64,000 bases of DNA, from assembly GCF_001425825.1 (NCBI RefSeq), contig NZ_LMDM01000010.1, positions 87,182 through 151,181 of the forward strand. Reading direction: 5' to 3'. Source of the DNA: Rhizobacter sp. Root1238. GTDB taxonomy: Bacteria; Pseudomonadota; Gammaproteobacteria; Burkholderiales; Burkholderiaceae_C. Under the pieces are notes generated by a model, which did not search any database, was not told the DNA's origin, and saw only the letters and a program-made list of their open reading frames with translations. Shown here piece after piece: positions 11,187-19,643 of the stretch. The stretch's first letter is position 1. The number at the start of each line of letters is the position of its first letter. The position numbers were made by a program, and so were the translations under genes.

Positions 11187-12230
11187 TCAGGACTCGCTGC
11201 GGTCGGAGACGCCGGCCGATTCGAAGCTCGCCATCTCGGCCAGCACGCGCACCGCGCTGTCGAGCAGCGGCCACGCGAGCGCAGCGCCCGAGCCTTCGCC
11301 GAGGCGCAGCCCCAGGTCGAGCAAAGGCTCGCCGCCCAGCTCGCCCACCATCAACGCATGGCCCGGTTCGGCCGAGCGGTGTGCCAGCACGCAGTAGCCG
11401 GCGAGCGCCGGCGCGAGCCGCGTCGCGACCAGCACCGCGGCGCTCGCGATGAAGCCGTCGACGACGACGACGCGCCGCTCGGCCGCCGCCTGCAGCGCCG
11501 CACCGGCCAGCATCGCGATCTCGAAGCCGCCGAAGGCCGCCAGCGCATCGAGCGGCTGCGTCGCGCCCGCGTGGCGCTCGAGCACCTGCGCGAGCACCGC
11601 GCGCTTGCGGGCCAAGCCCGCATCGTCGAGCCCGGTGCCACGGCCGACGCAGGCATCGATCGGCTGGCCGCTCAGCCGCGCGAGCAACAGCGCCGCGCTG
11701 GAGCTGTTGCCGATGCCCATCTCGCCCAGCAGCACCGCATTGCCGGGCAGCTCGTGCACGACGGCCATGCCGGCCGCCAGCGCCTGCTGGCACTGCGCCT
11801 CGCTCATCGCCGGCCCGGCCAGCGCATCGGCGGTGCCGCGCGCGACCTTGCGGTCGACCAGGCCGGCGCGCGGCGCGAAGTCGTGCGCGACGCCGGCATC
11901 GACCACCGTCAGCGCGAGGCCGTGCTGGCGTGCCAGCACGCTGACGGCCGCGCCGCCGGCGAGGAAGTTCTCGACCATCTGCCAGGTGACGTCGCTCGGG
12001 AAGGCCGAGACGCCGCGCGCCACGAGGCCGTGATCGCCGGCGAACACCAGCATCTGCGGCCGATCGAGCTTCGGCGCCTCGCTGCGCTGGATCAGCCCGA
12101 GCTGCAGCACGAGCGATTCGAGGCGGCCGAGCGAGCCCTGCGGCTTGGTCTTGCGGTCGAGCCGCTGCTGCAGCCGCTGCGCGAGCGCGGCGTCGTGGAT
12201 CGGGGCGATGGAAGGCAGTTCGAAGCGCAT
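11187..12230 (-). CDS. cobT: Nicotinate-nucleotide:dimethylbenzimidazole phosphoribosyltransferase
   Basis: A 347-residue enzyme that transfers phosphoribose from nicotinate mononucleotide to 5,6-dimethylbenzimidazole, giving alpha-ribazole phosphate, the lower-ligand precursor of B12. It has the typical [16 protein letters not shown] region, the FAGDHGL motif, and a C-terminal [15 protein letters not shown] segment where the family's catalytic glutamate lies. It has 3-base gaps to both cobQ upstream and cobS downstream. No bluB or other dimethylbenzimidazole gene is in the window. Confidence 0.95.
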   Translation of the reverse strand: MRFELPSIAPIHDAALAQRLQQRLDRKTKPQGSLGRLESLVLQLGLIQRSEAPKLDRPQMLVFAGDHGLVARGVSAFPSDVTWQMVENFLAGGAAVSVLARQHGLALTVVDAGVAHDFAPRAGLVDRKVARGTADALAGPAMSEAQCQQALAAGMAVVHELPGNAVLLGEMGIGNSSSAALLLARLSGQPIDACVGRGTGLDDAGLARKRAVLAQVLERHAGATQPLDALAAFGGFEIAMLAGAALQAAAERRVVVVDGFIASAAVLVATRLAPALAGYCVLAHRSAEPGHALMVGELGGEPLLDLGLRLGEGSGAALAWPLLDSAVRVLAEMASFESAGVSDRSES

Positions 12231-12233
12231 GGG

Positions 12234-13691
12234 TCAGTCCCGCGGGGGTTGGAGGAGTTGCATCAGTGCGCCGGGCGCGAAGTGCGCATCGGCGAAATCG
12301 GCGAGGCCGTCGAACACGTCGTCGAGCGTGCGCGCGCGCTGGCCGAACAGCGCGCGCAGCACCTCGTCGCATTCGAACACGCCGTGCGCGTAGAGGCCGA
12401 GCACGTTGCCGCGCTGCCAGCCGATCGGCTCGCCGTCGGCATTGCGCAGCGCGACCGCGAGCGGCGCGGTGGCCTGCGTGCGGCCGTGGCGGATCTCGTA
12501 GCCGCGCAGCGCAGCCTGCGACAGCGCGGCCCACGGCCCGTCCAGCGTCTCGAAGCGCGCGCTCACGGTGCTGAGCCGCTTGTCGCGCTCGAAGCGCGTG
12601 GCCAGCGGCAGCAGCCCGAGACCTGCCGCGTCGCCGTCGATGCCGAACGGATCGCTCAGCGATTCGCCGAGCATCTGCAGCCCGCCGCACAGCCCGAGCA
12701 CCGGGCGGCCGGCCGCGGCATGCCGGCACACCGCATCGGCCAGGCCTTGCGCGCGCAGCCAGGCGAGGTCGCTGCTGGTGTGCTTCGAGCCGGGCAGCAC
12801 GATCCAGTCGGCATCGGCCAGCGCGGCCGGTGTGCGCGCCCAGCGCAGCCGCACGCCGGGCAGGTGGCGCAGCGGCTGGAACTCGTCGAGATTGCTGATG
12901 CGCGGTGGCGCGAGCACGCTGATGCGCAGCCCGTCGGCATCGCCGCTCGGGGTGTCGTCGAACACGCCGTCTTCTTCCGGCAGGCCGTGGCCGCGCCACA
13001 TCGGCAGCACCGCGAGCGTCGGCACGCCGGTCAGCTGCTGCAGCTGCGACGGACCGGGTTCGAGCAGCCGCGCGTCGCCGCGGAAGCGGTTCAGCACGAA
13101 GCCGCGCAGCAGCCGCTGCTCGTCGGGCGCGAGCAGCTGGTGGGTGCCGTACAGGTGGGCGAAGGCACCACCGCGGTCGATGTCGGTGACCAGCAGGCAG
13201 GCGGCGTCGGCCGCCAGCGCGGTGCGCATGTTCACGTAGTCGCTGTGGCGCAGGTTGATCTCGGCCGGCGAGCCGGCGCCTTCGATGACGATCACGTCGT
13301 GCTCCGCCTGCAGCGATTGCAGCGCGTCGCGGGCGTGCGGCCACAGCAGCGCGCTGCGGTCGTGCCACGGGATGCCGGCCAGGTCGGCGCGCACCTCGCC
13401 CATCAGCACCACCTGGCTCGCGGTGTCGCGCTCGGGCTTCAGCAGCACCGGATTCATGCGCACATCGGGCGCGGCGCGCGCGGCCAGCGCCTGGAAATAC
13501 TGCGCGCTGCCGATCTCGCCGAGCCGGCCTTGCAGCCCCGGCACGACGCGCGCGTTGTTGCTCATGTTCTGCGCCTTGAACGGCGCGACCTTCAGCCCCT
13601 GGCGGGCATACCAGCGGCACAGCGCGGTCGCGAGCCAGCTCTTGCCGGCCCCGCTGGTGGTGCCGAGGACCATCACGGCGCGGGCGCTCAC
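12234..13691 (-). CDS. cobQ: Cobyric acid synthase
   Basis: A 485-residue glutamine-dependent amidotransferase that amidates side chains b, d, e and g of adenosylcobyrinic a,c-diamide. The N-terminal ATPase domain starts with VLGTTSGAGKSWLA and contains PFKAQNMSNNA. The C-terminal class I glutaminase domain carries the nucleophile cysteine in VLGLCGGLQMLGES. I chose a GTG start at 13691 because it overlaps the preceding stop as GTGA and gives the family N-terminus. An open extension upstream runs antisense-free but lacks family residues. CobQ implies that the host handles incomplete corrinoids, not only cobinamide. Confidence 0.95.
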   Translation of the reverse strand: MSARAVMVLGTTSGAGKSWLATALCRWYARQGLKVAPFKAQNMSNNARVVPGLQGRLGEIGSAQYFQALAARAAPDVRMNPVLLKPERDTASQVVLMGEVRADLAGIPWHDRSALLWPHARDALQSLQAEHDVIVIEGAGSPAEINLRHSDYVNMRTALAADAACLLVTDIDRGGAFAHLYGTHQLLAPDEQRLLRGFVLNRFRGDARLLEPGPSQLQQLTGVPTLAVLPMWRGHGLPEEDGVFDDTPSGDADGLRISVLAPPRISNLDEFQPLRHLPGVRLRWARTPAALADADWIVLPGSKHTSSDLAWLRAQGLADAVCRHAAAGRPVLGLCGGLQMLGESLSDPFGIDGDAAGLGLLPLATRFERDKRLSTVSARFETLDGPWAALSQAALRGYEIRHGRTQATAPLAVALRNADGEPIGWQRGNVLGLYAHGVFECDEVLRALFGQRARTLDDVFDGLADFADAHFAPGALMQLLQPPRD

Positions 13692-14626
13692 GTGCTGGTC
13701 TCCCGCCACGCACGGGCCAGCGCATCCTGGGCCTCGGGCGGCTGCACGCTGATCCGCACGGCGCCCGGCAGGCCCATCGAGGTGGTGTCGCGCAGCTTGA
13801 TGCCGCGCTCGCGCAGCGCCGGCAGGCGTTCGATCAGGCCGTCGGCGCGCGCGAGGTGGAACGGCGTCTCGCTGTCCTCGCACTGCCAGCCGAGCGAGGC
13901 GCAGAGGTCGAGCTGGCGCAACTTCCAGCGGCGCAACGTGGCCAGCGAATCGTGCAACCACTGCTGCGTGCCGGGCTGGGTCCACGCGGTCAGCATCGCG
14001 ACGCCATGGGCGCCGAGCGGCCACGAGGGCGCGAGATCGCGCAGCGGTCGAACGAGCGGATCGGCTTCAGGGGCGATGGCATAGGCCGCGCGGATGCCGG
14101 TCAGGCCCAGCGCCTTGTTCGGCGACCACAGTTGCCATGCGGTGTCGGACATCCGGTGTTGCTGCCCTGACAGTTGCAGCGGGGCGTAGGCGCAGTCGAT
14201 GACGTGGACTGCGCCGTCGATCCACGGCAGCGGTGCCGACCGGCCGAGCGGGCTGCTTGGAGACGCATGCCAGACCAGCGCCGCGGCATCGCGTTCGACG
14301 TCGCACAGGCCGCGCGCCGCCGCTGCAGCCGCGTAATCGCCGTAGCAGGGGCGCGGGATGAACACGCCGGCGCCCGGCGTGGCGAGTGCGATGGCGGTGC
14401 TGATGCGCGCGATGAACTCGCTGGCGCTGGCGGCAATCACGATGCGATCGGCAGTGACGCGGTGGTGCGCGGCGAGGGCTGCGCGCAGCGCGGTGTACGA
14501 CGGGTCGGGGTAGCGGCTCGCGTCGACCTCGCTCCACGCGATCGGCGCGGGGCCGCAGGCGTTCGCGTTGGTCGAGAAGTCGTGGCGCGGAATGCCGCGC
14601 GCGTCAGGGCCGCCGTGGGTCGTCAT
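13688..14626 (-). CDS. cobD: L-threonine-O-3-phosphate decarboxylase
   Basis: A 312-residue PLP enzyme of the class I aminotransferase fold (Salmonella CobD, Pseudomonas CobC). It makes (R)-1-amino-2-propanol phosphate, the linker of the nucleotide loop. The N-terminal DFSTNANACGP motif and the PLP lysine in SPNKALGLTGIRAAYA identify it. It is about 50 residues shorter than Salmonella CobD. The start overlaps the cbiB stop by 4 bases. In the other naming scheme the same protein is called CobC. Confidence 0.9.
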   Translation of the reverse strand: MTTHGGPDARGIPRHDFSTNANACGPAPIAWSEVDASRYPDPSYTALRAALAAHHRVTADRIVIAASASEFIARISTAIALATPGAGVFIPRPCYGDYAAAAAARGLCDVERDAAALVWHASPSSPLGRSAPLPWIDGAVHVIDCAYAPLQLSGQQHRMSDTAWQLWSPNKALGLTGIRAAYAIAPEADPLVRPLRDLAPSWPLGAHGVAMLTAWTQPGTQQWLHDSLATLRRWKLRQLDLCASLGWQCEDSETPFHLARADGLIERLPALRERGIKLRDTTSMGLPGAVRISVQPPEAQDALARAWRETST

Positions 14627-15597
14627 GGAAGGACCCGCCCTTCGACACGGGCCTTCGACAGGCTCAGTCCCTGCTCAGGGAGAACGGGAGGGGTGCCGTG
14701 GTGCCACAGCAGCAGTGCAGAGACCGCGACCGCCATGGAAATCCACGCAGCCACGCCGGCGCACCGCAAGGCCGCCGCCACGTCCGCAGCCTGCGGCGCC
14801 CTCGCCTGCGCATTCAACGTGTACACCCCCGGCTTGCCGAGCCGCACGCCCAGCCGCAGCGCCATCGCGCCCATCGGCCAGCCGCCGTTCGGCGACGGGG
14901 TCAGGCGGGCCTGGCCCTGCAGCATGCGCCACTGCGCCAGGCGCAGCGACGGATACAGCAACACCGCCGTGAGGCGCGCAGGCAGCCACGACAGCACGTC
15001 GTCCGCCCGTGCCGCCCACTTGCCGGCCCATTCCCACTCGCCGCGGTAGCCCCACATCGCGTCCGCGGTGTTCGCGAACCGGTAGACCACCGCGCCGGGC
15101 AGGCCGGCGACCGCATACCAGAACAGCGGCGCGACCAGCGAATCGCTCAGGTTCTCGGCCAGCGTCTCGATCGCGGTCTCGCGGATCTCGTCGGCGCCGA
15201 GTGTCGAGGTGTCGCGGCTCACGATGCGCGACAGCCGCAGGCGGGCCGCCTGCAGCCCCTCGCCGAGCGCCGCCTCGATCGCGGCCACCTCGTCGCGCAA
15301 CATGCGCCACGCGAACGTCGGCTTCAGCAGCAGCGCGAGCACCGGCACCGCGGCCCACCACGGGCAAGCCGCGAGTTCACGCTGCAGCCACATGGCAGCG
15401 GCCGCCAGCGCGGCGGCGATGACGGTCCACGCGAGCGCACCGCCGACGAACGCCCGACGTGGCGTATGACGCCGCAGCCGCCGTCCGATCGGCGCGAGCA
15501 GCCGCCCCAGCCACGCCACCGGGTGCAGCGCATTGCGCGGTTCGCCGAAGCAGGCGTCCCCGAGCCAGGCCAGCAGCAGCGCGGCGGCGAGCATCAC
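14623..15597 (-). CDS. cbiB: Adenosylcobinamide-phosphate synthase CbiB
   Basis: A 324-residue integral membrane protein that attaches aminopropanol phosphate to adenosylcobyric acid. The family opening (LGDACFGEPRNALHPVAWLGR), the ENLSDSLVAPLFWY motif and the MWGYRGEWEWAGK motif are clear. The last 20 or so residues (containing LSLSKA) are encoded by a copy of the intergenic repeat found elsewhere in the window, so the C-terminus has been replaced or extended by repeat DNA. The 4-base overlap with the next gene is kept. It starts 4 bases after cobO ends. Confidence 0.94.
   Translation of the reverse strand: MMLAAALLLAWLGDACFGEPRNALHPVAWLGRLLAPIGRRLRRHTPRRAFVGGALAWTVIAAALAAAAMWLQRELAACPWWAAVPVLALLLKPTFAWRMLRDEVAAIEAALGEGLQAARLRLSRIVSRDTSTLGADEIRETAIETLAENLSDSLVAPLFWYAVAGLPGAVVYRFANTADAMWGYRGEWEWAGKWAARADDVLSWLPARLTAVLLYPSLRLAQWRMLQGQARLTPSPNGGWPMGAMALRLGVRLGKPGVYTLNAQARAPQAADVAAALRCAGVAAWISMAVAVSALLLWHHGTPPVLPEQGLSLSKARVEGRVLP
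14638..14688 (-). repeat. Intergenic-type repeat embedded in the 3' end of cbiB
   Basis: One compound copy of the CTGAGCCTGTCGAAG repeat family, reading on the minus strand, with a second partial unit (TCGAAGGG). It supplies the final codons of cbiB. The same compound form (CCTGAGCAGGGACTGAGC) occurs again at about 32945-32970 between nirD and nasA. Confidence 0.85.
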
Positions 15598-15601
15598 CGC
15601 A

Positions 15602-16171
15602 TCAGTCCTCGATGCCGCGCTGCGCCGGCACGCCGGCCTGGTAGTGGTGCTTGACCAGCGTCATCTCGGTGACGGTGTCGGCCAGCGCGACCAGCTCGGC
15701 CGGCGCGCCGCGCCCGGTCAGCACGACGTGCACGTGGGCCGGCCGTTCGCGCAGGCAGGCCAGCACCGCGTCGAGCGCCAGCCAGCCGTAGCGCAGCGGG
15801 TACATCACCTCGTCGAGCACGACCAGGAAATGCTCGCCGGCGCGGATCGTCGCCTCGGCCCGCGCCCAGCCGTCCTTCGCGAGCTGCGCCGAATGCTCGA
15901 GGTCGCGGCTCTTCCAGCTGAAGCCGTCGCCCAGCCCCTCGATCGGCACGCCGAGCTGCTCGAACACCCGGTGCTCGCCGAAGCGGGCCGACGGCACCTT
16001 CATGAACTGGTAGATCTTCACCGCCTTGCCGCGGCCGTGGGCGCGCAGCGCGAGGCCGAAGGCCGCGGTGCTCTTGCCCTTGCCGTCGCCGGTGTGGACG
16101 ATGACCAGGCCGCGGCGCTCGCCGTCGGGCTTGTCGCTGCGGCGTTCGGTGGGAGGGGCTTCAATCTGCAT
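15602..16171 (-). CDS. cobO: Corrinoid adenosyltransferase
   Basis: A 189-residue ATP:co(I)rrinoid adenosyltransferase of the CobA/CobO type, adding the 5'-deoxyadenosyl upper ligand to the reduced cobalt. The P-loop is GDGKGKST (residues 28-35), followed by the family motifs [18 protein letters not shown] and LTGRGAP. The ATG at 16171 gives the family-like start. The frame is open further upstream to 16240 but only through repeat DNA, so that extension is not credible. No good ribosome site is visible. It follows 239 bases of repeats after btuD. Confidence 0.93.
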   Translation of the reverse strand: MQIEAPPTERRSDKPDGERRGLVIVHTGDGKGKSTAAFGLALRAHGRGKAVKIYQFMKVPSARFGEHRVFEQLGVPIEGLGDGFSWKSRDLEHSAQLAKDGWARAEATIRAGEHFLVVLDEVMYPLRYGWLALDAVLACLRERPAHVHVVLTGRGAPAELVALADTVTEMTLVKHHYQAGVPAQRGIED

Positions 16172-16207
16172 TTCAATGTCCCGCGGAAGGAAGGAACCAC
16201 CCACGCC

Positions 16208-16387
16208 CGTTCGGGCTGAGCTTGTCGAAGCCCTGTCCACACAAACCGTTCGGGCTCAGCTTGTCAAAGCCCTCTGCACACAAACCGTTCGGGCTGAGCC
16301 TGTCGAAGCCTGCCCCTGGCACTTCGGCACGCCCAGCGCGAACGGAGGTATGCGAGCGGGGCTTCGACAAGCTCAGCCCGAACGGGG
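16208..16387. repeat. Cluster of four copies of the CTGAGCTTGTCGAAG repeat
   Basis: Three direct copies start near 16209, 16248 and 16287, an exact 39-base spacing with cores such as CGTTCGGGCTGAGCTTGTCG. A fourth copy at 16359-16386 is inverted. The third and fourth can fold into a long hairpin. The cluster fills the only large gap inside the cobalamin operon, between btuD and cobO, and may act on mRNA processing or differential expression. Confidence 0.92.
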
Positions 16388-16410
16388 CCATGGGACTCAT
16401 CGTCATGACA

Positions 16411-17169
16411 CTACAGGTTGGGCAAGGTCAGGAACCGCTCGCCGACGCGCTGCACCCGCACCGCGTGGTCGAACACCGATTCGAGCGCGGCATGCACACG
16501 CGGATCGTCGTGTGCGCCTTCGGCCGCAATGCGGCCATGCTGCATCACGACCAGCCGGTCGGCCTGCAGCGCGAGCGACAGGTCGTGCAGCACGCTGACC
16601 ACCGTCTGCGTGCGCGCGAGGCGCTGGAACAGGCGCACCAGTGCCACCTGGTGCGGCGGGTCGAGGTGGGTGGTCGGTTCGTCGAGCAGCAGCACCGCCG
16701 CCTGCACCGCCAGCGCGCGGGCGATCAGCGCGCGCTGGCGCTCGCCGCCCGACAACTCGTGCAATTGCCGGTGCTGCCACGCCTGGCATTCGGTCGACGC
16801 CATCGCCGCATCGACGATCGCCTCGTCGGCCGGCCCCGGCGGCGTGAACAGGCCCAGGTGCGGCAGGCGGCCGAGGTGCACCACGTCGCGCACCGTCAGC
16901 TCGCCGCGGGCCTCGCCCTGCTGCGCCAGCCACGCGAGGCGCTGGGCGCGTTCACGCGCAGGCCAGTCGGCCAGCGGCCGGCCTTGCAGGGTCACGCTGC
17001 CGGCGGCCAGCGGCTGCAAGCCGGCCAGCACGCGCAACAGCGTCGACTTGCCGACGCCGTTCGGCCCGACGATCACCGTCCAACCCGGCTGCAGCGCGAG
17101 CGACAGGCCGTTCAGCACCGGCGTACCGCCGAGCGACACGCGCAGTTCCTCGCAGCTCAACGCGCTCAT
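16411..17169 (-). CDS. btuD: Cobalamin ABC transporter ATP-binding protein
   Basis: A 252-residue ABC ATPase that powers vitamin B12 import by the BtuC permease. Walker A is GPNGVGKST, the signature is LSGGERQRA, Walker B is VLLLDEPTTHLD and the switch histidine lies in SVLHDLSLA. It belongs to the FecE/BtuD class serving iron-siderophore, heme and B12 importers. Substrate assignment comes from the operon. The start overlaps the btuC stop by 4 bases. Confidence 0.92.
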   Translation of the reverse strand: MSALSCEELRVSLGGTPVLNGLSLALQPGWTVIVGPNGVGKSTLLRVLAGLQPLAAGSVTLQGRPLADWPARERAQRLAWLAQQGEARGELTVRDVVHLGRLPHLGLFTPPGPADEAIVDAAMASTECQAWQHRQLHELSGGERQRALIARALAVQAAVLLLDEPTTHLDPPHQVALVRLFQRLARTQTVVSVLHDLSLALQADRLVVMQHGRIAAEGAHDDPRVHAALESVFDHAVRVQRVGERFLTLPNL

Positions 17170-18185
17170 TCGATCCCCCGCCGGTGCAGCAGCCACAGCA
17201 GGTAGCCGCCGCCGAGCAGCGCGGTCAGCACGCCGACCGGCAGCTCCTGCGGTGCGATCAGCAGCCGCGCCAGCACGTCGGCCGCCAGCAGCAGCGTGCC
17301 ACCCACCAGCGCGCTGACGACCAGCAGGTAGCCCTGGGCCGACGGCGCGAAGCGCCGCACCAGGTGCGGCGCGACGAGGCCGACGAACGCGATCAGCCCG
17401 GACTGCGCGACCGCCAGCCCGGTGGCCAGCGCCAGCACGACCACCAGCACCAGTCGCAGCCGCGGCAGGTCGAGACCCAGGCTCAGCGCGCTGTCGATGC
17501 CGAGCGTCAGCGCATCGAGCGCGCGCGCCAGCCGCCACGCCAGCGGCACGCACACCAGCGCGCCGGCCCCGAGCAGCAGCACGCTGTCCCAGCCGAGGAA
17601 CGAGGTGCTGCCAAGCATGAACCACTGCTTGCCACGCAGCGCATCCGGTGCGACCGTGGTGACGAGGTCGCTGGCCGCGCCAAGCACGACGCCAACCACC
17701 ACGCCGGCCAGCAGCAGCCGCGTCGTGTGCTGCGCGCCGCGCGACAGCAGCAGCGTCAGCAGCACGCCGCCGAGCGCGCCGAGGAAGGCGCCGAGCACCA
17801 GCCCGGCGCGCGACAGCAGGTCCGCCGCCGACAGGCTGATGTAGTGCCCCGCCAGCGCCTGCGCGGCCAGCCCGAGCACGACCGCGAGCGTCGCGCCCGA
17901 CGCCGCGCCCAGCAGGTACGGATCGGCCAGCGGGTTGCGGAACAGCCCCTGCGCGACCGCACCGGCCAGCCCGAGCAACGCGCCGACCAGCCAGGCACCC
18001 AAGGTGCGCGGCGCGCGGATCTGGCCGACGATCAACGACGCGTCCGGCCCCCACAGCGACGGCAGCGACCAGCCCTCGCTGCCGGACGCGAGGCCGGCGA
18101 CGACCAGCAGCAGCGTCGACAGCAGCATCGCGGCGACCAGGCGCCGCCGCAGTCGGCGTGCAGGACCGATCACGTCAGCGTTCAC
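17166..18185 (-). CDS. btuC: Cobalamin ABC transporter permease
   Basis: A 339-residue permease of the FecCD/BtuC family with about ten hydrophobic segments and the conserved region GLIAFVGLVAPHLVRR near the cytoplasmic ATPase contact. The start at 18185 is GTG, one base after the btuF stop, and an in-frame GTG four codons later is an alternative. Together with BtuF and BtuD it forms the inner-membrane B12 importer. Confidence 0.92.
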   Translation of the reverse strand: MNADVIGPARRLRRRLVAAMLLSTLLLVVAGLASGSEGWSLPSLWGPDASLIVGQIRAPRTLGAWLVGALLGLAGAVAQGLFRNPLADPYLLGAASGATLAVVLGLAAQALAGHYISLSAADLLSRAGLVLGAFLGALGGVLLTLLLSRGAQHTTRLLLAGVVVGVVLGAASDLVTTVAPDALRGKQWFMLGSTSFLGWDSVLLLGAGALVCVPLAWRLARALDALTLGIDSALSLGLDLPRLRLVLVVVLALATGLAVAQSGLIAFVGLVAPHLVRRFAPSAQGYLLVVSALVGGTLLLAADVLARLLIAPQELPVGVLTALLGGGYLLWLLHRRGIE

Positions 18186-18186
18186 G

Positions 18187-19074
18187 TCAGCGCGGCTCCG
18201 GGAGACCGGCGACGCAGCCGGCCAGTTGCAGCGCCGCCTCGCCCATGCGCGGCCCCGGGCGGATCAGCACCTCGTACGAGGCCGGGTCGAAGCCGCAGAC
18301 GCGCCCGCGCTGCACCGCGCGCAACGCGCTCCAGCCCGGCCGCGCCGGCATCTCGCCGACGTTGCGCTGCGCGCCGATCAGGATGTCGGGCTGCGCCTTC
18401 AGCACGTACTCCGGGTTCAGCTTCGGGAACGGCCCGAGCTCGGGCGCGACGATGTTGCCGAGGCCGAGCCGCGTCAGCGTCTCGCCGATGAACGAGCTGC
18501 TGCCGGCGGCGTACGGCGACGCATCGACCTCGAAGTAGACCCGCTGCCCGCGCACCCGGGCCGGCACGCGCGCCGTGGCCTCGGCCATCTCTCGCTGGAT
18601 GCGCGCCCACACCGGCGCGGCGCGCTCCGGCGTGCCGAGCAGCTGCGCGATCGTGCCCAGGCTGCGCTGCACATCGGCATGCGTCTTCGATTCGACGACG
18701 ACGACGCGCACGCCGAGCTGTTCGAGCCGCTCGATGATGCGCGCCGCGGTGGCGGCGAGCACCACGTCGGGCTTCAGCGCGACGATGCGCTCGACCTGCG
18801 CATCGTCGATGCCGCCCAGCTTCGGCAGCGCCAGCACCTCGGCCGGCGAATTGGAATAGCGGTCGGTGCCGACCAGCCGCGCGCAGCCGCCGAGCGCGCA
18901 GACGCTCTCGGTCAGCGACGGCAGCAGGCTGATCACGCGCTGCGGCGGCGCGGCCAGCGTCAGCGCGCGGCCGCGGTCGTCGGTCAGCGCGATCGGCGCG
19001 GCGGCCGCCGACAGACCGGCCAGCGCCGACAGCAGCACGGCAACGCCCCGTGCCAGCAATGCAGTCTTCGTCAT
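18187..19074 (-). CDS. btuF: Periplasmic cobalamin-binding protein
   Basis: A 295-residue helical-backbone metal-receptor protein with a Sec signal peptide ending in the Ala-rich LSAAAA region around residue 26. It has the typical PQRVISLLPSLTESVCALG start and the single long domain-linking helix of the BtuF class. It would bind corrinoids delivered by BtuB and pass them to BtuCD. The start overlaps the cobU stop by 4 bases. Confidence 0.9.
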   Translation of the reverse strand: MTKTALLARGVAVLLSALAGLSAAAAPIALTDDRGRALTLAAPPQRVISLLPSLTESVCALGGCARLVGTDRYSNSPAEVLALPKLGGIDDAQVERIVALKPDVVLAATAARIIERLEQLGVRVVVVESKTHADVQRSLGTIAQLLGTPERAAPVWARIQREMAEATARVPARVRGQRVYFEVDASPYAAGSSSFIGETLTRLGLGNIVAPELGPFPKLNPEYVLKAQPDILIGAQRNVGEMPARPGWSALRAVQRGRVCGFDPASYEVLIRPGPRMGEAALQLAGCVAGLPEPR

Positions 19075-19634
19075 CGTGCGTCCGGCTTCACCGTCATCTC
19101 CAGCCCCGCCACCATCAGCGTCACGCGCGCGCAGTGCGCCGCCACCGCCTGGTGCAGGCGCCCCAGTTCGTCGACGAAGTGTCGCGCCTCGCGCGTCATC
19201 GGCGACAGGCCCAGCCCGATCTCGTTCGACACCAGCACCACCGGGCCGGGCGCAGCATCGAGCGCGCGCAGCAGCGCTTGCGACGCCGCGTGCCAGCTCT
19301 CGGGCGCCGGGGCGACGCCGTGCATCGGCATCAGCCAGTTGGTGGCCCACAGCGTCAGGCAGTCGATCACCAGCAGGCGCTGCCGCCCGCTGTGCTCGGC
19401 GACGGCCAGCGCCAGGTCGGTCGGCACCTCGTGCGTGCTCATCCGCGGCACGCGCTCGGCACGGTCGCGCCGGTGCTGCGCGATGCGCTCGCGCATCTCG
19501 CCATCGCCGGGCAGCGCGGTGGCGAGCAGCGCCGCCTCGTGCCCCGGCACCGCGAGCCACGCGATCGCACGCGACTCGGCGCAGCGCGACTTGCCGCTGC
19601 GCTGGCCGCCGAGGATCAGTTCATGGCTTGCCAT
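19071..19634 (-). CDS. cobU: Adenosylcobinamide kinase / guanylyltransferase
   Basis: A 187-residue bifunctional enzyme that phosphorylates adenosylcobinamide and then adds GMP, making the GDP-activated corrin used by CobS. The P-loop GGQRSGKSRCAE is at residues 9-20. The histidine that is guanylylated is probably in RIAQHRRDR, and the VLVSNEIGLGL motif is present. It sits between btuB and btuF, mixing assembly and transport genes in one transcript. Confidence 0.95.
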   Translation of the reverse strand: MASHELILGGQRSGKSRCAESRAIAWLAVPGHEAALLATALPGDGEMRERIAQHRRDRAERVPRMSTHEVPTDLALAVAEHSGRQRLLVIDCLTLWATNWLMPMHGVAPAPESWHAASQALLRALDAAPGPVVLVSNEIGLGLSPMTREARHFVDELGRLHQAVAAHCARVTLMVAGLEMTVKPDAR

Positions 19635-19643
19635 CGGACCCGA

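Noticed and set aside
10059..14084. Plus-strand open frame of over 1300 codons across the cobalamin genes
   Set aside because: It is antisense to four convincing cob genes with family motifs, and its own translation is low-complexity Arg/Ala/His/Gln.
16172..16240. N-terminal extension of cobO
   Set aside because: It is open only through repeat DNA and lacks family residues.
16208..16387. CRISPR array
   Set aside because: Three direct copies at 39-base spacing have nearly identical spacers, one copy is inverted, and no cas genes are present. It is a dispersed intergenic repeat.
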